NCBI GenBank assembly: GCA_949299515.1
Contig: CASGAP010000001.1
Coordinates: forward strand, 62,001 to 126,000
Source of the DNA: an uncultured Desulfovibrionaceae bacterium
GTDB lineage: Bacteria; Desulfobacterota; Desulfovibrionia; Desulfovibrionales; Desulfovibrionaceae
Length of the DNA stretch: 64,000 nucleotides
Direction: 5' to 3'
The notes beneath the pieces are model-generated. The model made no database searches and had not been told where the DNA came from. It saw nothing but the letters and a program-made list of their open reading frames with translations. Position 1 is the first letter of the stretch, and each line of letters opens with the position of its first letter. The position numbers and the translations under genes were made by a program. Positions 1 through 8,568 of this stretch are shown here, one piece after another.

Positions 1-43
1 GGTTTTGTCGCTGCATTCGGCAAGATATACATACCATTCTGTG

Positions 44-499
44 TCAGGGCTTTTTTTCACGGGAGCGGATAAAACCTCTTTTTTTTCCAAGATATACGCA
101 AACAAGACAGAGCACAACATTTAAAAACAGGTTTAAAAGCGCGTGCAGGCCGTGCAGCGCGGAAAACGGGTGGCCGGCAAGGTAGGCGGCAAACTGCGGG
201 GAAAAGTGCGCATGGGGTGCGGCATATGCGGCGCCTATGAGAAAAATGTCGTGGATAAAGGCGGAAAACGTTGTCAGCGAACCGAGAAACGCCGTGGCAA
301 TGCATATTGTCTGATAGGAATTTTTGTCACGGGGAGTGCTGTAATAAAGGCCGAGCAGGAACGAGCCCAGCATATTGGCAAGCAGTATGCCGAGGGGAAA
401 GGCAAAGCCGCCGCAGGCGGCGACGATTTGTCCCCGCAGCAGGGCGCCTGCGGCGGCACCGAAAAACAGGCATAAAAAAAGTAGCAGATATTTTTTCAT
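44..499 (-). CDS. crcB: CrcB/Fluc fluoride channel, second copy of a pair (151 aa)
   Basis: Small membrane protein of the CrcB (Fluc) family, which exports fluoride as a dual-topology dimer in the inner membrane. Four hydrophobic segments are visible, with the family landmarks GALLRG near residue 20, an ANMLGSFLLG segment and the FLGSLTTFSAF pore motif near residue 75. It is longer than a typical ~125 aa CrcB because of an insert of about 25 residues after the third segment (around AAPHAHFSPQFAAYLAGHP). Its ATG overlaps the TGA of the upstream paralogue as ATGA, which suggests translational coupling and equimolar subunits. The family call is secure; heterodimer formation is inferred. Confidence 0.88.
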   Translation of the reverse strand: MKKYLLLFLCLFFGAAAGALLRGQIVAACGGFAFPLGILLANMLGSFLLGLYYSTPRDKNSYQTICIATAFLGSLTTFSAFIHDIFLIGAAYAAPHAHFSPQFAAYLAGHPFSALHGLHALLNLFLNVVLCLVCVYLGKKRGFIRSREKKP

Positions 500-861
500 A
501 GCAGGAATGTGACTCCGAAAAAGCCCAAGGAAAACAGAATAAAGCCGAAGCTAAGGTTCAGCATGACATTGACGGCGGCATGGAGCAGGCCTTTGTTTAT
601 AAAGAGCATATAGGTATCGTGGGAGAATGTGGAAAAGGTGCTGAGGGCGCCGAGAAATGCATACATTGTGTTCTGCAACATATTAATATCATATACAAAG
701 TTAATAGCCGCGGCAAAGCTTGTTCCCATTATAACGCAGGCGAGGCTGTTGCAGACGAGTGTTCCGTATGGGAATTTATACTTATTAAAAAAGGAAGTTA
801 TGGAAAAACGGAGTGCGGCTCCCAAAAAAGAAAACACGCAGATTAAAAAAATTTTAGTCAT
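496..861 (-). CDS. crcB: CrcB/Fluc fluoride channel, first copy of a pair (121 aa)
   Basis: Second Fluc-family protein, of normal length, with GAALRF near the N terminus, FPYGTLVCNS (the usual Asn of the second helix) and FLGALSTFSTFSHD. I start it at the ATG at 861; an in-frame ATG 12 codons upstream (897) is possible, and neither has a clear Shine-Dalgarno. It is transcribed first and overlaps the next crcB by 4 bases. Adjacent diverged crcB pairs in other bacteria form heterodimers with fixed opposite topologies, so the two probably work together. I looked for a fluoride riboswitch in the leader and did not see one. Confidence 0.87.
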   Translation of the reverse strand: MTKIFLICVFSFLGAALRFSITSFFNKYKFPYGTLVCNSLACVIMGTSFAAAINFVYDINMLQNTMYAFLGALSTFSTFSHDTYMLFINKGLLHAAVNVMLNLSFGFILFSLGFFGVTFLL

Positions 862-897
862 AATAATGAAATTTTTGTGAAAAAAAGAATTAAACAA

Positions 898-1168
898 ATT
901 TTAATATAACTTGTTGATTATTTTGGATAAACAACAGTTTTTTCTGAAAATCGCGTCTTGACGAAGAATAAATTATTATTTAGTGTAACTCAAGTTTTAA
1001 GGTGATTTTATTTTAAAAAGGCAAAAAAATAAATAATATCACATAATTGTATATAAATTTTTAACGGTTTGGACAATTGTGTGCGGGCATTTTTAAAATA
1101 ATATCATAGCAAACGGCAGAGTTTTTTGCCGTTACTTGTGTTGATTAGGTTTAGAGTTGGAGGATTTG
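898..1168. other. AT-rich divergent promoter region
   Basis: About 270 bases between the divergent crcB pair and the APC permease operon. It is strongly AT-rich and has no plausible ORF. An AACGGCA...TGCCGTT hairpin lies at 1112-1133, just ahead of the ribosome binding site GGAGG at 1159-1163. A TTGACG-like -35 box is at 958-963 but has no convincing -10. Promoters for both directions must lie here; I cannot place them with confidence. Confidence 0.4.
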
Positions 1169-2680
1169 ATGAAAGATTCAGAAAACCAATGTCATGGCGA
1201 GGTAAGGACGCAGCTTGAGAAAAATCTTAGTCCGCTCGAAGTGACGGCGCTGGCCCTCGGTGCCATTATCGGCTGGGGCTGCTTTGTTCTTCCTGGAATT
1301 CGTTTCCTGCCCGATGCTGGCCCTTTGGGTGCCGTGCTCGGCTTCATGATCGGTGCTGTTTTTCAATGCATTGTCGCACTTAACTATAGTGTGCTTGTCC
1401 GTCCTTATCCCGTTGCGGGCGGTTCGTTTGCTTACGCTTATGCCGGATTTGGCTCCAAAGGTGCCTTTATCTGCGGCTGGGCTTTGGTTTTGAGTTATGT
1501 TTGCGTTATTGCCGCAAACGCTACGGCAATTATTTTGCTCACCCGTTATCTTATGCCCGGCGTGCTTGACGTGGGCCACTTGTATTCCCTTGCCGACTGG
1601 GAAATCAATGCCGGCGAAGTGGGATTTGTTTCCGCGATTTTGCTGCTTTTGGGATATATGAACTATAAAGGCGTCAGTGCCGCTTCTGCCGTGCAGGTGT
1701 TTTTGGCCATTGCCTTAACCCTCGGTATTTTGGTTCTTTTCTTGGGTACGGCTACGGCAGAAACCGCAAGCATTGACAATTTGAAGCCGTTTTTCAACGA
1801 AAACCGCGGCATTATAGCCAGCATTATGATGGTACTTGCCCTGACTCCCTGGCTTTTCGTGGGATTTGACACTATCCCCCAAACTGCCGAAGAATTTACG
1901 TTTTCTCCGCACAGAGCCCGCGATTTGATGATTATTTCCATTCTTGTCGGTGCGGTTTTGTATTCCCTTATGGTGCTTGCGGTTGCTGGCTATATTCCGT
2001 ATCCCGAACTTCTTGCCAGAAAATATGCTTGGGACGCAGGCTGGATTGCCGACCAGGTATTCGGCCGCTGGGGCGGCATTGCCCTGTGCATTCCAGTTCT
2101 TGCCGCTATTTTGTCCGGCATGAACGGTTTCTTTATGGCAAGCACCCGTCTGCTTTTCAGTATGGGACGAAGCAAATTTTTGCCTGATTGGTTTGCGGAG
2201 CTGCACCCCTGCTACGGCACGCCGTGGAAAAGCACGCTGTTTATTCTTGCCTTTACGCTTATCTGCCCGTGGTTTGGCCGCGAAGCTCTGCTGTGGATTG
2301 TTGATATGTCTTCCATCGGCACAGCGCTTACCTATCTCTTTACGTGTATGTGCGCATATAAATATCTTGACCAGCATCCGGAAGTTGCCCGCGCCGGCAT
2401 GGGAAAAATTCTTGCCGTCATCGGCTGCATGACTTCCGTAATCTGCTTTATTCTGCTTATTTACCCGAGCTCTCCGGCAAGTATCGGCATTCCGTCTTGG
2501 GTATGTCTGTTCTCATGGATAATTTTGGGCGGTTTGTTCTACATGACCAAACACGCAGATTTGACCGCAACGCCGCATTCCCGTCTGCGCTATCTGCTTT
2601 TCGGCAAATCCGATTATCATGTTCTTTTTGCTATTGACGAGGACGAAGAAAAAGCAAAAGAACAGGCTTACGTTAAATAA
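1169..2680 (+). CDS. APC-superfamily amino acid/amine permease (503 aa)
   Basis: Secondary transporter of the amino acid-polyamine-organocation superfamily, with about 12 hydrophobic segments. The first helix carries the unwound-helix signature ALGAIIGWGCFVLPG (cf. GxIIGxGxF), and a TPWLFVGFDTIPQTAEE segment lies near the middle, as in many APC proteins. I use the ATG at 1169 because GGAGG sits 5 bases upstream; a TTG at 1157 is also in frame. It is the first gene of a three-gene operon with two solute-binding proteins and one terminator at 4831, which is unusual for an APC carrier. The substrate is unknown; the TauA-like partner hints at a sulfonate or small amine, but that is inference. Confidence 0.85.
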   Translation: MKDSENQCHGEVRTQLEKNLSPLEVTALALGAIIGWGCFVLPGIRFLPDAGPLGAVLGFMIGAVFQCIVALNYSVLVRPYPVAGGSFAYAYAGFGSKGAFICGWALVLSYVCVIAANATAIILLTRYLMPGVLDVGHLYSLADWEINAGEVGFVSAILLLLGYMNYKGVSAASAVQVFLAIALTLGILVLFLGTATAETASIDNLKPFFNENRGIIASIMMVLALTPWLFVGFDTIPQTAEEFTFSPHRARDLMIISILVGAVLYSLMVLAVAGYIPYPELLARKYAWDAGWIADQVFGRWGGIALCIPVLAAILSGMNGFFMASTRLLFSMGRSKFLPDWFAELHPCYGTPWKSTLFILAFTLICPWFGREALLWIVDMSSIGTALTYLFTCMCAYKYLDQHPEVARAGMGKILAVIGCMTSVICFILLIYPSSPASIGIPSWVCLFSWIILGGLFYMTKHADLTATPHSRLRYLLFGKSDYHVLFAIDEDEEKAKEQAYVK

Positions 2681-2705
2681 TCTTTTGTAAACAAAAGGGG
2701 TTATT

Positions 2706-3779
2706 ATGAAAATTAAATCTTGGTTAAAAACATTGGCAGTTGCAGTTATGGTGGCAGGTTTTGCAAGCCCTGCCATGGCTAAAGTTGTTGACGTGAAGAC
2801 TGCTTGGGTTCCCGGACAAGAAGGTTTCCCTGTTTGGTTTGCAAAAAAACAAGGTTGGGATAAAGAAAAAGGCATAAATCTTGTGATGTCTACTTATGGT
2901 TCCGGCCATGAGTCCCTGCAGGATTTTGCCGTAAACAACTGGGTGCTCGGCGGTCTTGGCGCCATTCCCACGGTTAACGGCGCAAAAGACGGCAACATGA
3001 TTGTTATTGCCATCGGCAACGACGAATCCAAAGCCAATGCCGTTATGGTGCGCCCCGGCAGCCCCATTCTTTCCAAAAAAGGCGTTGCCAGCTCCTATCC
3101 CGAAGTGTACGGCAGTGCCGTGGATCTGCGCAAAAAATCTTTTATCGTGACCGCGCTTTCTTCTTCCCACTATACGCTGAACAAATATCTTGAAGTGCTC
3201 GGCGTGACGGAAAAAGAAGTTGAGGTGAAAAACCTTGACCAGGCTCTCGGTCTTTTGAGCTTTGAACACGCCAAGGCAGATGCGGCGGCGTTTTGGGCTC
3301 CGTTTACCTTTATGGCCAGCGGCAAAGGTTTTGTAACCGCCGCAACCGCGTACGACATTGACGCGCGTATTCCCATGTACATCGTCGCCAATAAAGCTTT
3401 TGCCGAACAATATCCCGATATTACCAAAAACTTCCTTGCCCTGTATCTTAAAGGCGTTGACTGGCTTTTGAACGCACCCCGCGCGGAAGCCGTAAAAGCC
3501 ATGCAGGAATATTATAAAGAAGTTTTCAATCTGGACTATTCCGAAACCATGCTTGACCTGCACTTCAACGTGTTCCAAATTTTCGGTCTTGAACAGCAAA
3601 AAGAATTGTTTGCGGCACAAAACGGCGGCGAAAGCCAGGTGCAGAAATGGCAGGACAGCATAACCAAGTTCATGCTTGACCATAAAGCGGTGCATAAGAA
3701 CCTGCAGAAGAATGTTCTTGGAAGCAAGTACATTGTTCCGACCTTTATCAACATGATTGAACAAAAAGATTTGCAATAG
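2706..3779 (+). CDS. TauA/NMT1-like periplasmic substrate-binding protein (357 aa)
   Basis: Type 2 periplasmic binding protein of the TauA/SsuA/NMT1 kind, with a clear Sec signal peptide cleaved after SPAMA (residue ~25). The mature protein starts with TAWVPGQEGFPVWFAKKQGW, the usual first lobe of this family, and has an FAVNNWVLGGLGAIPTV ligand-loop segment. AAAGGGG precedes the ATG. Proteins like this normally serve ABC importers, but no ABC permease or ATPase is nearby. The upstream neighbour is an APC carrier 25 bases away and the downstream one a tethered binding protein 16 bases away. The ligand cannot be read from sequence. Confidence 0.82.
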   Translation: MKIKSWLKTLAVAVMVAGFASPAMAKVVDVKTAWVPGQEGFPVWFAKKQGWDKEKGINLVMSTYGSGHESLQDFAVNNWVLGGLGAIPTVNGAKDGNMIVIAIGNDESKANAVMVRPGSPILSKKGVASSYPEVYGSAVDLRKKSFIVTALSSSHYTLNKYLEVLGVTEKEVEVKNLDQALGLLSFEHAKADAAAFWAPFTFMASGKGFVTAATAYDIDARIPMYIVANKAFAEQYPDITKNFLALYLKGVDWLLNAPRAEAVKAMQEYYKEVFNLDYSETMLDLHFNVFQIFGLEQQKELFAAQNGGESQVQKWQDSITKFMLDHKAVHKNLQKNVLGSKYIVPTFINMIEQKDLQ

Positions 3780-3795
3780 GACATTCGGAGAAAAT

Positions 3796-4806
3796 ATGCG
3801 TGTTTTAGGTTTAGTTATTCTTGGCGTATTCATATTGTGCGCAGAGGTTTTTCTTGGCGTGCAGAGCTTTTTTCCCCAGGCTTTGCAGAAGCAGAAAAGC
3901 GACCTTGTGCAGACTATGATTGAAAACAAAAAAACCATTGTGGACCAGCTTTCCGAACAGGAGCTTGCATGGCTTGCCGAAAATAAAACCGTGCAGGTCG
4001 GCGTGGACCCCAATTTCTATCCCCTGGAAACGTTCAACGAACGCGGACAGTATACCGGCCTCGGAGGCGATTATCTGCGCCTGCTTGCCCACCTTACGGG
4101 ACTCAATTTTACGGTGCAGCGTCAGCAGGACTGGGCTACCGTTGAAGAGCTTGCCCAGCTTAAGCGCATTGACCTGTTTATGGCCGTGGCAAAAAGCGAA
4201 CGCCGCGAACAGTATCTCACGTTTGCACAGCCCTATGTCAATATGCCCGGTATGATTATGGTGCCCCGCTCCAATGATGTCCAAAATCTTACCCTGCAGG
4301 ATCTTAACGGCAAAAAGCTTGCCGTGGTAAAGAATTATTATTGGGAAGACTATGTTTCTTCCAAATATCCGGACATTATTCTTGTTCCCGCGCGCGATAC
4401 CATTGAGGCTATGCAGATGGTTACAAGCGGACAGGCCGATGCCGTTATTGACTATGAGTTCAACCTTAACGAAAAAATCCAGGTAGCTGGTATTTATCAG
4501 CTGCATACCGTGGGACAGGTTCCCTCAGAATTTGGTCACGGCGTTGCCGTGCGCACCGATCTGCCGGAACTGTACAATATTATTTCCGTTGCGTTGGATC
4601 AGATTACCCCGCAGGAAAAACAGGCTCTTGCAGACAGTTGGCTTAAAAAAGCCAAGCCCGTAACGGACAGCAAACGCCTGCAGTGGTATTTCTTCTTCTT
4701 TACCCAGGCTACGCTGCTTGTTCTGCTGATTATCAGCTATGTAAAGGCATATGCCCGCAAAGCGGCGATTAATAAAGCCAACGAAATCCGCGCAAAAATG
4801 GCGTAA
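3796..4806 (+). CDS. Membrane-tethered periplasmic binding protein, BvgS/EvgS-sensor-like, no kinase (336 aa)
   Basis: An N-terminal hydrophobic helix (residues ~1-20) is followed by a short coiled segment. A type 2 solute-binding domain (SBP_bac_3-like, from VQVGVDPNFYPLETF to about residue 285, with GDYLRLLAHLTG and FAQPYVNMPG motifs) comes next. A second transmembrane helix (FFFFTQATLLVLLIISYV) and a ~20-residue basic cytoplasmic tail end the protein. This is the sensor layout of BvgS/EvgS-type kinases without the kinase. The ATG at 3796 has CGGAG upstream; an in-frame ATG at 3757 lies inside the previous gene. It may present ligand to the APC carrier or signal to another membrane protein. 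Both roles are inference. Confidence 0.75.
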   Translation: MRVLGLVILGVFILCAEVFLGVQSFFPQALQKQKSDLVQTMIENKKTIVDQLSEQELAWLAENKTVQVGVDPNFYPLETFNERGQYTGLGGDYLRLLAHLTGLNFTVQRQQDWATVEELAQLKRIDLFMAVAKSERREQYLTFAQPYVNMPGMIMVPRSNDVQNLTLQDLNGKKLAVVKNYYWEDYVSSKYPDIILVPARDTIEAMQMVTSGQADAVIDYEFNLNEKIQVAGIYQLHTVGQVPSEFGHGVAVRTDLPELYNIISVALDQITPQEKQALADSWLKKAKPVTDSKRLQWYFFFFTQATLLVLLIISYVKAYARKAAINKANEIRAKMA

Positions 4807-4830
4807 TGCCCGCGGAAAAACCTTTTATGA

Positions 4831-4862
4831 AAGCCTTGCTCCCAAAGCAGGGCTTTTTTTTA
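4831..4862 (+). terminator. Rho-independent terminator of the APC/SBP operon
   Basis: Arms AAGCCTTGCT and AGCAGGGCTT (10 bp with one G-T pair) around a 5-base loop, followed by eight T. Confidence 0.9.
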
Positions 4863-4870
4863 TATTTAAA

Positions 4871-4899
4871 TTGACAATATCAAGATATCCTTATATAGT
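4871..4899 (+). promoter_or_regulatory. Sigma70-type promoter of metF
   Basis: A perfect -35 TTGACA (4871-4876), a 17-base spacer and -10 TATAGT (4894-4899). It follows the previous operon's terminator and lies 28 bases ahead of the metF start, which has GGAGG upstream. Confidence 0.8.
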
Positions 4900-4926
4900 A
4901 ATTTTAACAACACGGAGGACTGTATC

Positions 4927-5808
4927 ATGCATATCGGAGAGTTGATTAAAAATCAGGATAAGCCTTTTTTTTCAGTAGAATTTTTTCCGCCCAAAGAAAA
5001 AGAGAAATGGGGGGAGTTTTTTCAGGTTGTTGAAAAGCTTAAAGTCATAAATCCGCTGTTTGCGTCCGTTACCTGCGGCGCGGGCGGTTCCGGCCAGGAC
5101 AATACCGTGGAAGTGGCAGGCATCATTAAAAATACGTACGGCATAGAGTGCATGGCGCACTGCACCTGCGTCCGTTCCGATAAAGACAAAATGGACCAAT
5201 ACCTTGCCGATCTGCGGGGCGTCAACATTGAAAATATTCTTGCTCTGCGCGGGGACAAGCCCAAAAATGCCGAGGGCATTGTGGACGAATCGCTGATGAG
5301 CCACGATTTTAAATATGCGTCCGATTTGGTGGAATACGTGCGCAGTCATCATAAGGATTTTGACGTGGCAGTGGCGGCTTATCCGGCTCCGCACCCGGAA
5401 TCCCGCACTTTTGCCGAAGACAGAAAATTTTTGACGGAAAAAATCCGCAAAGGTGCAAATTTTGCCATTACCCAGCTTTTCTTCGACAGCCGCGAATATC
5501 TTGACCTGCAGGACAGGCTGAAAAAAGACGGACTGGTCGATTTCCCTGTTATTCCGGGTATTTTGCCCATTCAGAGTCTTGCGTCCATTAAGCATACGCT
5601 GTCTTTGTGCGGCGCCAATATTCCAGGCAAATTCTTTTTAGCGCTGGAAAAAGCCTATGAAGAGGGCGGAAACGAAAAGGTAAAGGAAGTGGGTCTTAAA
5701 TATGCCGTTGACCAAATCCGTATTCTTTTGGACAACGGAGCCAAAGGCATACATTTGTATACCCTGAACAAAGCGGATTTATGCCTGCAGCTTGTGGATA
5801 TGATATAA
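4927..5808 (+). CDS. metF: 5,10-methylenetetrahydrofolate reductase (293 aa)
   Basis: Reduces methylenetetrahydrofolate to methyltetrahydrofolate, supplying methyl groups for methionine synthesis. Full length for bacterial MetF, with the N-terminal FSVEFFPPK motif (catalytic Glu), the SVTCGAGGS segment, NILALRGDKP at the FAD/folate site and AITQLFFD in the last third. CGGAGG precedes the ATG. It has its own promoter and terminator and so is probably monocistronic. Many anaerobes use this enzyme also in C1 metabolism; no partner genes for that are present here. Confidence 0.97.
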   Translation: MHIGELIKNQDKPFFSVEFFPPKEKEKWGEFFQVVEKLKVINPLFASVTCGAGGSGQDNTVEVAGIIKNTYGIECMAHCTCVRSDKDKMDQYLADLRGVNIENILALRGDKPKNAEGIVDESLMSHDFKYASDLVEYVRSHHKDFDVAVAAYPAPHPESRTFAEDRKFLTEKIRKGANFAITQLFFDSREYLDLQDRLKKDGLVDFPVIPGILPIQSLASIKHTLSLCGANIPGKFFLALEKAYEEGGNEKVKEVGLKYAVDQIRILLDNGAKGIHLYTLNKADLCLQLVDMI

Positions 5809-5826
5809 GCGATATTTGCCGCATAT

Positions 5827-5860
5827 AAAAAAAGGATTGGAAATTCCAATCCTTTTTTTG
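5827..5860. terminator. Terminator after metF
   Basis: AAAAAAAGGATTGG paired with CCAATCCTTTTTTT around a short AAATT loop. The A and T flanks make it potentially active in both directions. Confidence 0.85.
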
Positions 5861-5936
5861 TATGCATATTCTGCAAAAAAATCTATGTTAAAGTTTGTGC
5901 TGACTGAGGAAAAATATTTTTACTGTCACTCTTGCC

Positions 5937-6053
5937 CGCGGTATATACGGAGCAGAAGCCGAATTTTTGGCTTCTGTTCCGTATATACCGCGTGATGAGG
6001 GGGGCGGGGGAAATCATTTCCCCCGCAAAAAAAAATAATTCGAAAACACTAAA
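5937..6053 (+). repeat. TIR-family intergenic element, copy E
   Basis: It contains a near-perfect 24-bp inverted repeat (5937-5960 against 5969-5992, one G-T pair). A second perfect palindrome follows (6004-6026, arms GCGGGGGAAAT), then an A run and the family end AATAATTCGAAAACACTAAAG (6035-6053). The convergent nuclease gene uses the CTA at 6049-6051 of this end as its TAG stop. The right half matches copies at 34.9, 41.9 and 46.8 kb. The left terminal arm is not recognisable here. Confidence 0.7.
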
Positions 6054-8358
6054 GTTCCTGCACTTTCATTATGCTGACTTCAAAAAGCAGGGGGTTGATT
6101 TTGCCGAGACGCAGCAGCACTTCTTGGCCAAGCAGAGCTTTGTCCCCGAAAATTTGCCGCTTCGCGCGGACAAGAATCTGTTCGCGGGTAAGGGTCACGG
6201 TAACGAACATATCGTTTTCGTCGGAAATAATGCCGTGAAAACCGCAGTTTTCGCCCTGTCTTTTGGCTTCCTGCTGCATGAACACAAAGCGCCAGTAGCG
6301 CGGTCTGCTGCGCTGTACCTGCCCTGCCAGTCCGTTGTGGATATTGTAGCTTGTAAGCATTTGTTCCAGTTCTTCACGACCGAACAGCGGAGTGCCGAAA
6401 TGATGGTAATGCATAAGCTGCGCCTGATTGATTAAATCCCCGTAGCGCCGCAAAGGAGAAGTAATGGGGCTGTATGCTTTTAGGCCCAGGCCTGTATGGG
6501 GTTTGGGCTCTGTTTCCGTAATGGCGGGGCTGAGCAGGCGCGCAACTTTGGCAATTTCTTCGGGTTTTCTCCAAATGCCTGCCATTTCCTTGGGTATGCC
6601 GACGTTCTGCGTTCTGAAAAAAAGCGCTATATTGTTTTGGGCGGCAAAATCCGCTGCCATGGCATTGGCTATGACCATAAATTCGGAAACAACGAGCTGG
6701 GCTTTGGGATTTTGCGGCATGGGCTCGATAAAAACCTGTGTCTGCCTGCCTTCGCCCTGCAGGTAAATGTCGTATTCGTCGCGTTCGATGATAACGGCGC
6801 CGTTTTCAATGCGCTGCTGCAGATGGCTCTGTGCAAAAACGTACGCCTGCCGCAGCATGGTACGGTATTTTTCGGCTTTGCGAAGCGCTTCGTCGTCGGG
6901 AGCGTATTTCTGCGTGTTGACGGGGTAATAGGTCGGGGTGTTTTTGTCTGCCTGTGCCAGCAGGTCTTCCATGGAACATTCTCCGTGTTCCGCAGAGGGG
7001 GCATCTTCCAGGAACTGTTCGCAGGCGTCATACTGCAGATTGTCCTGTACGATAATGCGCGCTAACTGCATACTTGTCTGCGTAAGGGCATTGTCTGCGC
7101 CGAACACGGCTTTCAGCACCATGGCGGGTCTTACGGTCTTTTCAACGAGGCTGAACGAATCCGTGGACAGCGCCTGCGGCAGCATATGCAGGCTGTGTTC
7201 CGGCAAATATATGCTGGTGCAGCGTTTGGCTATGCATTTGTCCAGTTCGCTGTCAAACTGCCAAAAAAACGCAGGGCAGGCCAAGGCTATGTACAGCTCT
7301 TTGCTGCCGTCGCTTTTTTGTTCAAAATAAAAGGCATCGTCAATATCTTTGGTGCTGGCGCTGTCAATGCTGACAAATTGATGGGGCAGGGCTTCGGCAA
7401 AGGCGGAACAGAGAATGTCCGCGTCCCGCAGGGAGGCGCGCAGGGCGTTTTTATACGGCGGATTGCTGTCTGCGGACGGAAAAGGACGCGGGGGTGCGCC
7501 GGTGTCGGCGGGCAGGGCGGCAATTTTCTGCGAAAGAGTTTGAATTTCCGCTACTTCGGCGGCAAAGGGCGCGGCAAAATTTTCTGTTTCGTCATAATCG
7601 GCTTTAAGCAGCCAGAAATTGAAATGCTCGGGCACGATTTTCCATGCCACTGCCAAAAGATATGCCAAGTGCGGATCGTCCGGGATCTGTTTGGTTACCT
7701 GTTTCCAGAGCAGGTTGTCTTCATGGCTTTCCGTTTCCGACATATGTTTAAAGAGCAGGGTCTTCAGTGTGGAGGCTACGGGTTCCTGCGGCTGTTTGGC
7801 AAGGTCTTTGTCGGCAACGGTGTGGTGTCTGCAGGCTAAATCCCACAAAAGCTTAAACCATTCCGCACCCCCGGAAATCAGGGCAGTGCGTTCTTTCTGC
7901 TGTTTTTCCGCAAGCTGTTTCGCTTCTGCCGTTTCGCGGCTGTATACTTCAAAAAGCGGGTTCTGGAATTTGAAATACTGTTTGTTTTCCAGCAGGGCAT
8001 GGGCATAGCCGGCAAGGATGTCGGGGGTGACTTCCGCTTCTGTGAGGCCTGCGAAAAATTCGGCGCTTTCTTCGTGTATTTCGCCCTGCGTCATTTCCCA
8101 CAGTTCCTGCACGTTGACGCGTTCCTGTACGGCCGTGCGTGCGTCCCTGTGGCTGTTTATGGCAGCAATGATGTCCTCTTTTGCCTTTGCCGCAATGTTT
8201 GGGCCCGTCCATGGCAGAATCCGAGCCTGGGTCAGATTTATTTCCCGTCTGTTGGCAAGGAGCAGGCGTATTCTGCCGCCCTGCTCTTCAAGAACGTATC
8301 CGAGTGTCGGGGCGTTGTCCTGCATAAATTCTACAAGTGAACCGGCTTTGATTGTCAT
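6049..8358 (-). CDS. RNase II/RNase R-family exoribonuclease (769 aa)
   Basis: RNB-domain 3'-5' exoribonuclease. The catalytic acidic cluster is visible as SIDSASTKDIDDAFY (about residues 325-340), and the RNB end motif as SPLRRYGDLINQAQ (about residue 640), followed by an S1/OB-like C-terminal segment. The ~300 N-terminal residues are not a classical cold-shock pair and look lineage-specific. The canonical cluster has D-x5-DxDD; here the second Asp-rich part is intact. It probably degrades structured or decaying mRNA. It stands alone, and its TAG stop lies inside the adjacent repeat element. Confidence 0.85.
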   Translation of the reverse strand: MTIKAGSLVEFMQDNAPTLGYVLEEQGGRIRLLLANRREINLTQARILPWTGPNIAAKAKEDIIAAINSHRDARTAVQERVNVQELWEMTQGEIHEESAEFFAGLTEAEVTPDILAGYAHALLENKQYFKFQNPLFEVYSRETAEAKQLAEKQQKERTALISGGAEWFKLLWDLACRHHTVADKDLAKQPQEPVASTLKTLLFKHMSETESHEDNLLWKQVTKQIPDDPHLAYLLAVAWKIVPEHFNFWLLKADYDETENFAAPFAAEVAEIQTLSQKIAALPADTGAPPRPFPSADSNPPYKNALRASLRDADILCSAFAEALPHQFVSIDSASTKDIDDAFYFEQKSDGSKELYIALACPAFFWQFDSELDKCIAKRCTSIYLPEHSLHMLPQALSTDSFSLVEKTVRPAMVLKAVFGADNALTQTSMQLARIIVQDNLQYDACEQFLEDAPSAEHGECSMEDLLAQADKNTPTYYPVNTQKYAPDDEALRKAEKYRTMLRQAYVFAQSHLQQRIENGAVIIERDEYDIYLQGEGRQTQVFIEPMPQNPKAQLVVSEFMVIANAMAADFAAQNNIALFFRTQNVGIPKEMAGIWRKPEEIAKVARLLSPAITETEPKPHTGLGLKAYSPITSPLRRYGDLINQAQLMHYHHFGTPLFGREELEQMLTSYNIHNGLAGQVQRSRPRYWRFVFMQQEAKRQGENCGFHGIISDENDMFVTVTLTREQILVRAKRQIFGDKALLGQEVLLRLGKINPLLFEVSIMKVQEL

Positions 8359-8471
8359 GGTATTCCTTTTGGTGTCAAACGGTGCGGCACGGGCGGCGGT
8401 GCCGTATTAAAAAAGACAGGCTGCCCCGCCTGCTGTATAGGGTATTTTTAGAATTTTCCGTTTATTCATAC

Positions 8472-8531
8472 TGCACGGCATTTGCGGTCTGCGGCCGATG
8501 TGTTCGGCTTTGGTGTCGCAAATGCTGTGCA
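8472..8531. repeat. Long imperfect hairpin between the nuclease and AICAR transformylase genes
   Basis: The arms TGCACGGCATTTGCG (8472-8486) and CGCAAATGCTGTGCA (8517-8531) pair with one mismatch, with a further GGCCGA/TTCGGC inner stem. The outer arm resembles the inner hairpin of the TIR-family elements at 27.9 and 34.8 kb. No T run follows it, so I do not call it a terminator. The rest of this 210-base gap shows nothing else. Confidence 0.5.
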
Positions 8532-8568
8532 TTGCCGAAAATGCTTCAAGGGAACAGGCAGATATGTC

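Noticed and set aside
898..1168. Fluoride riboswitch ahead of the crcB pair
   Set aside because: The conserved pseudoknot sequences are not present on either strand.
5937..6053. The strong hairpins as terminators of metF or the nuclease gene
   Set aside because: On the plus strand they are followed by A, and on the minus strand the T run comes before the stem. metF already has its own terminator at 5827.
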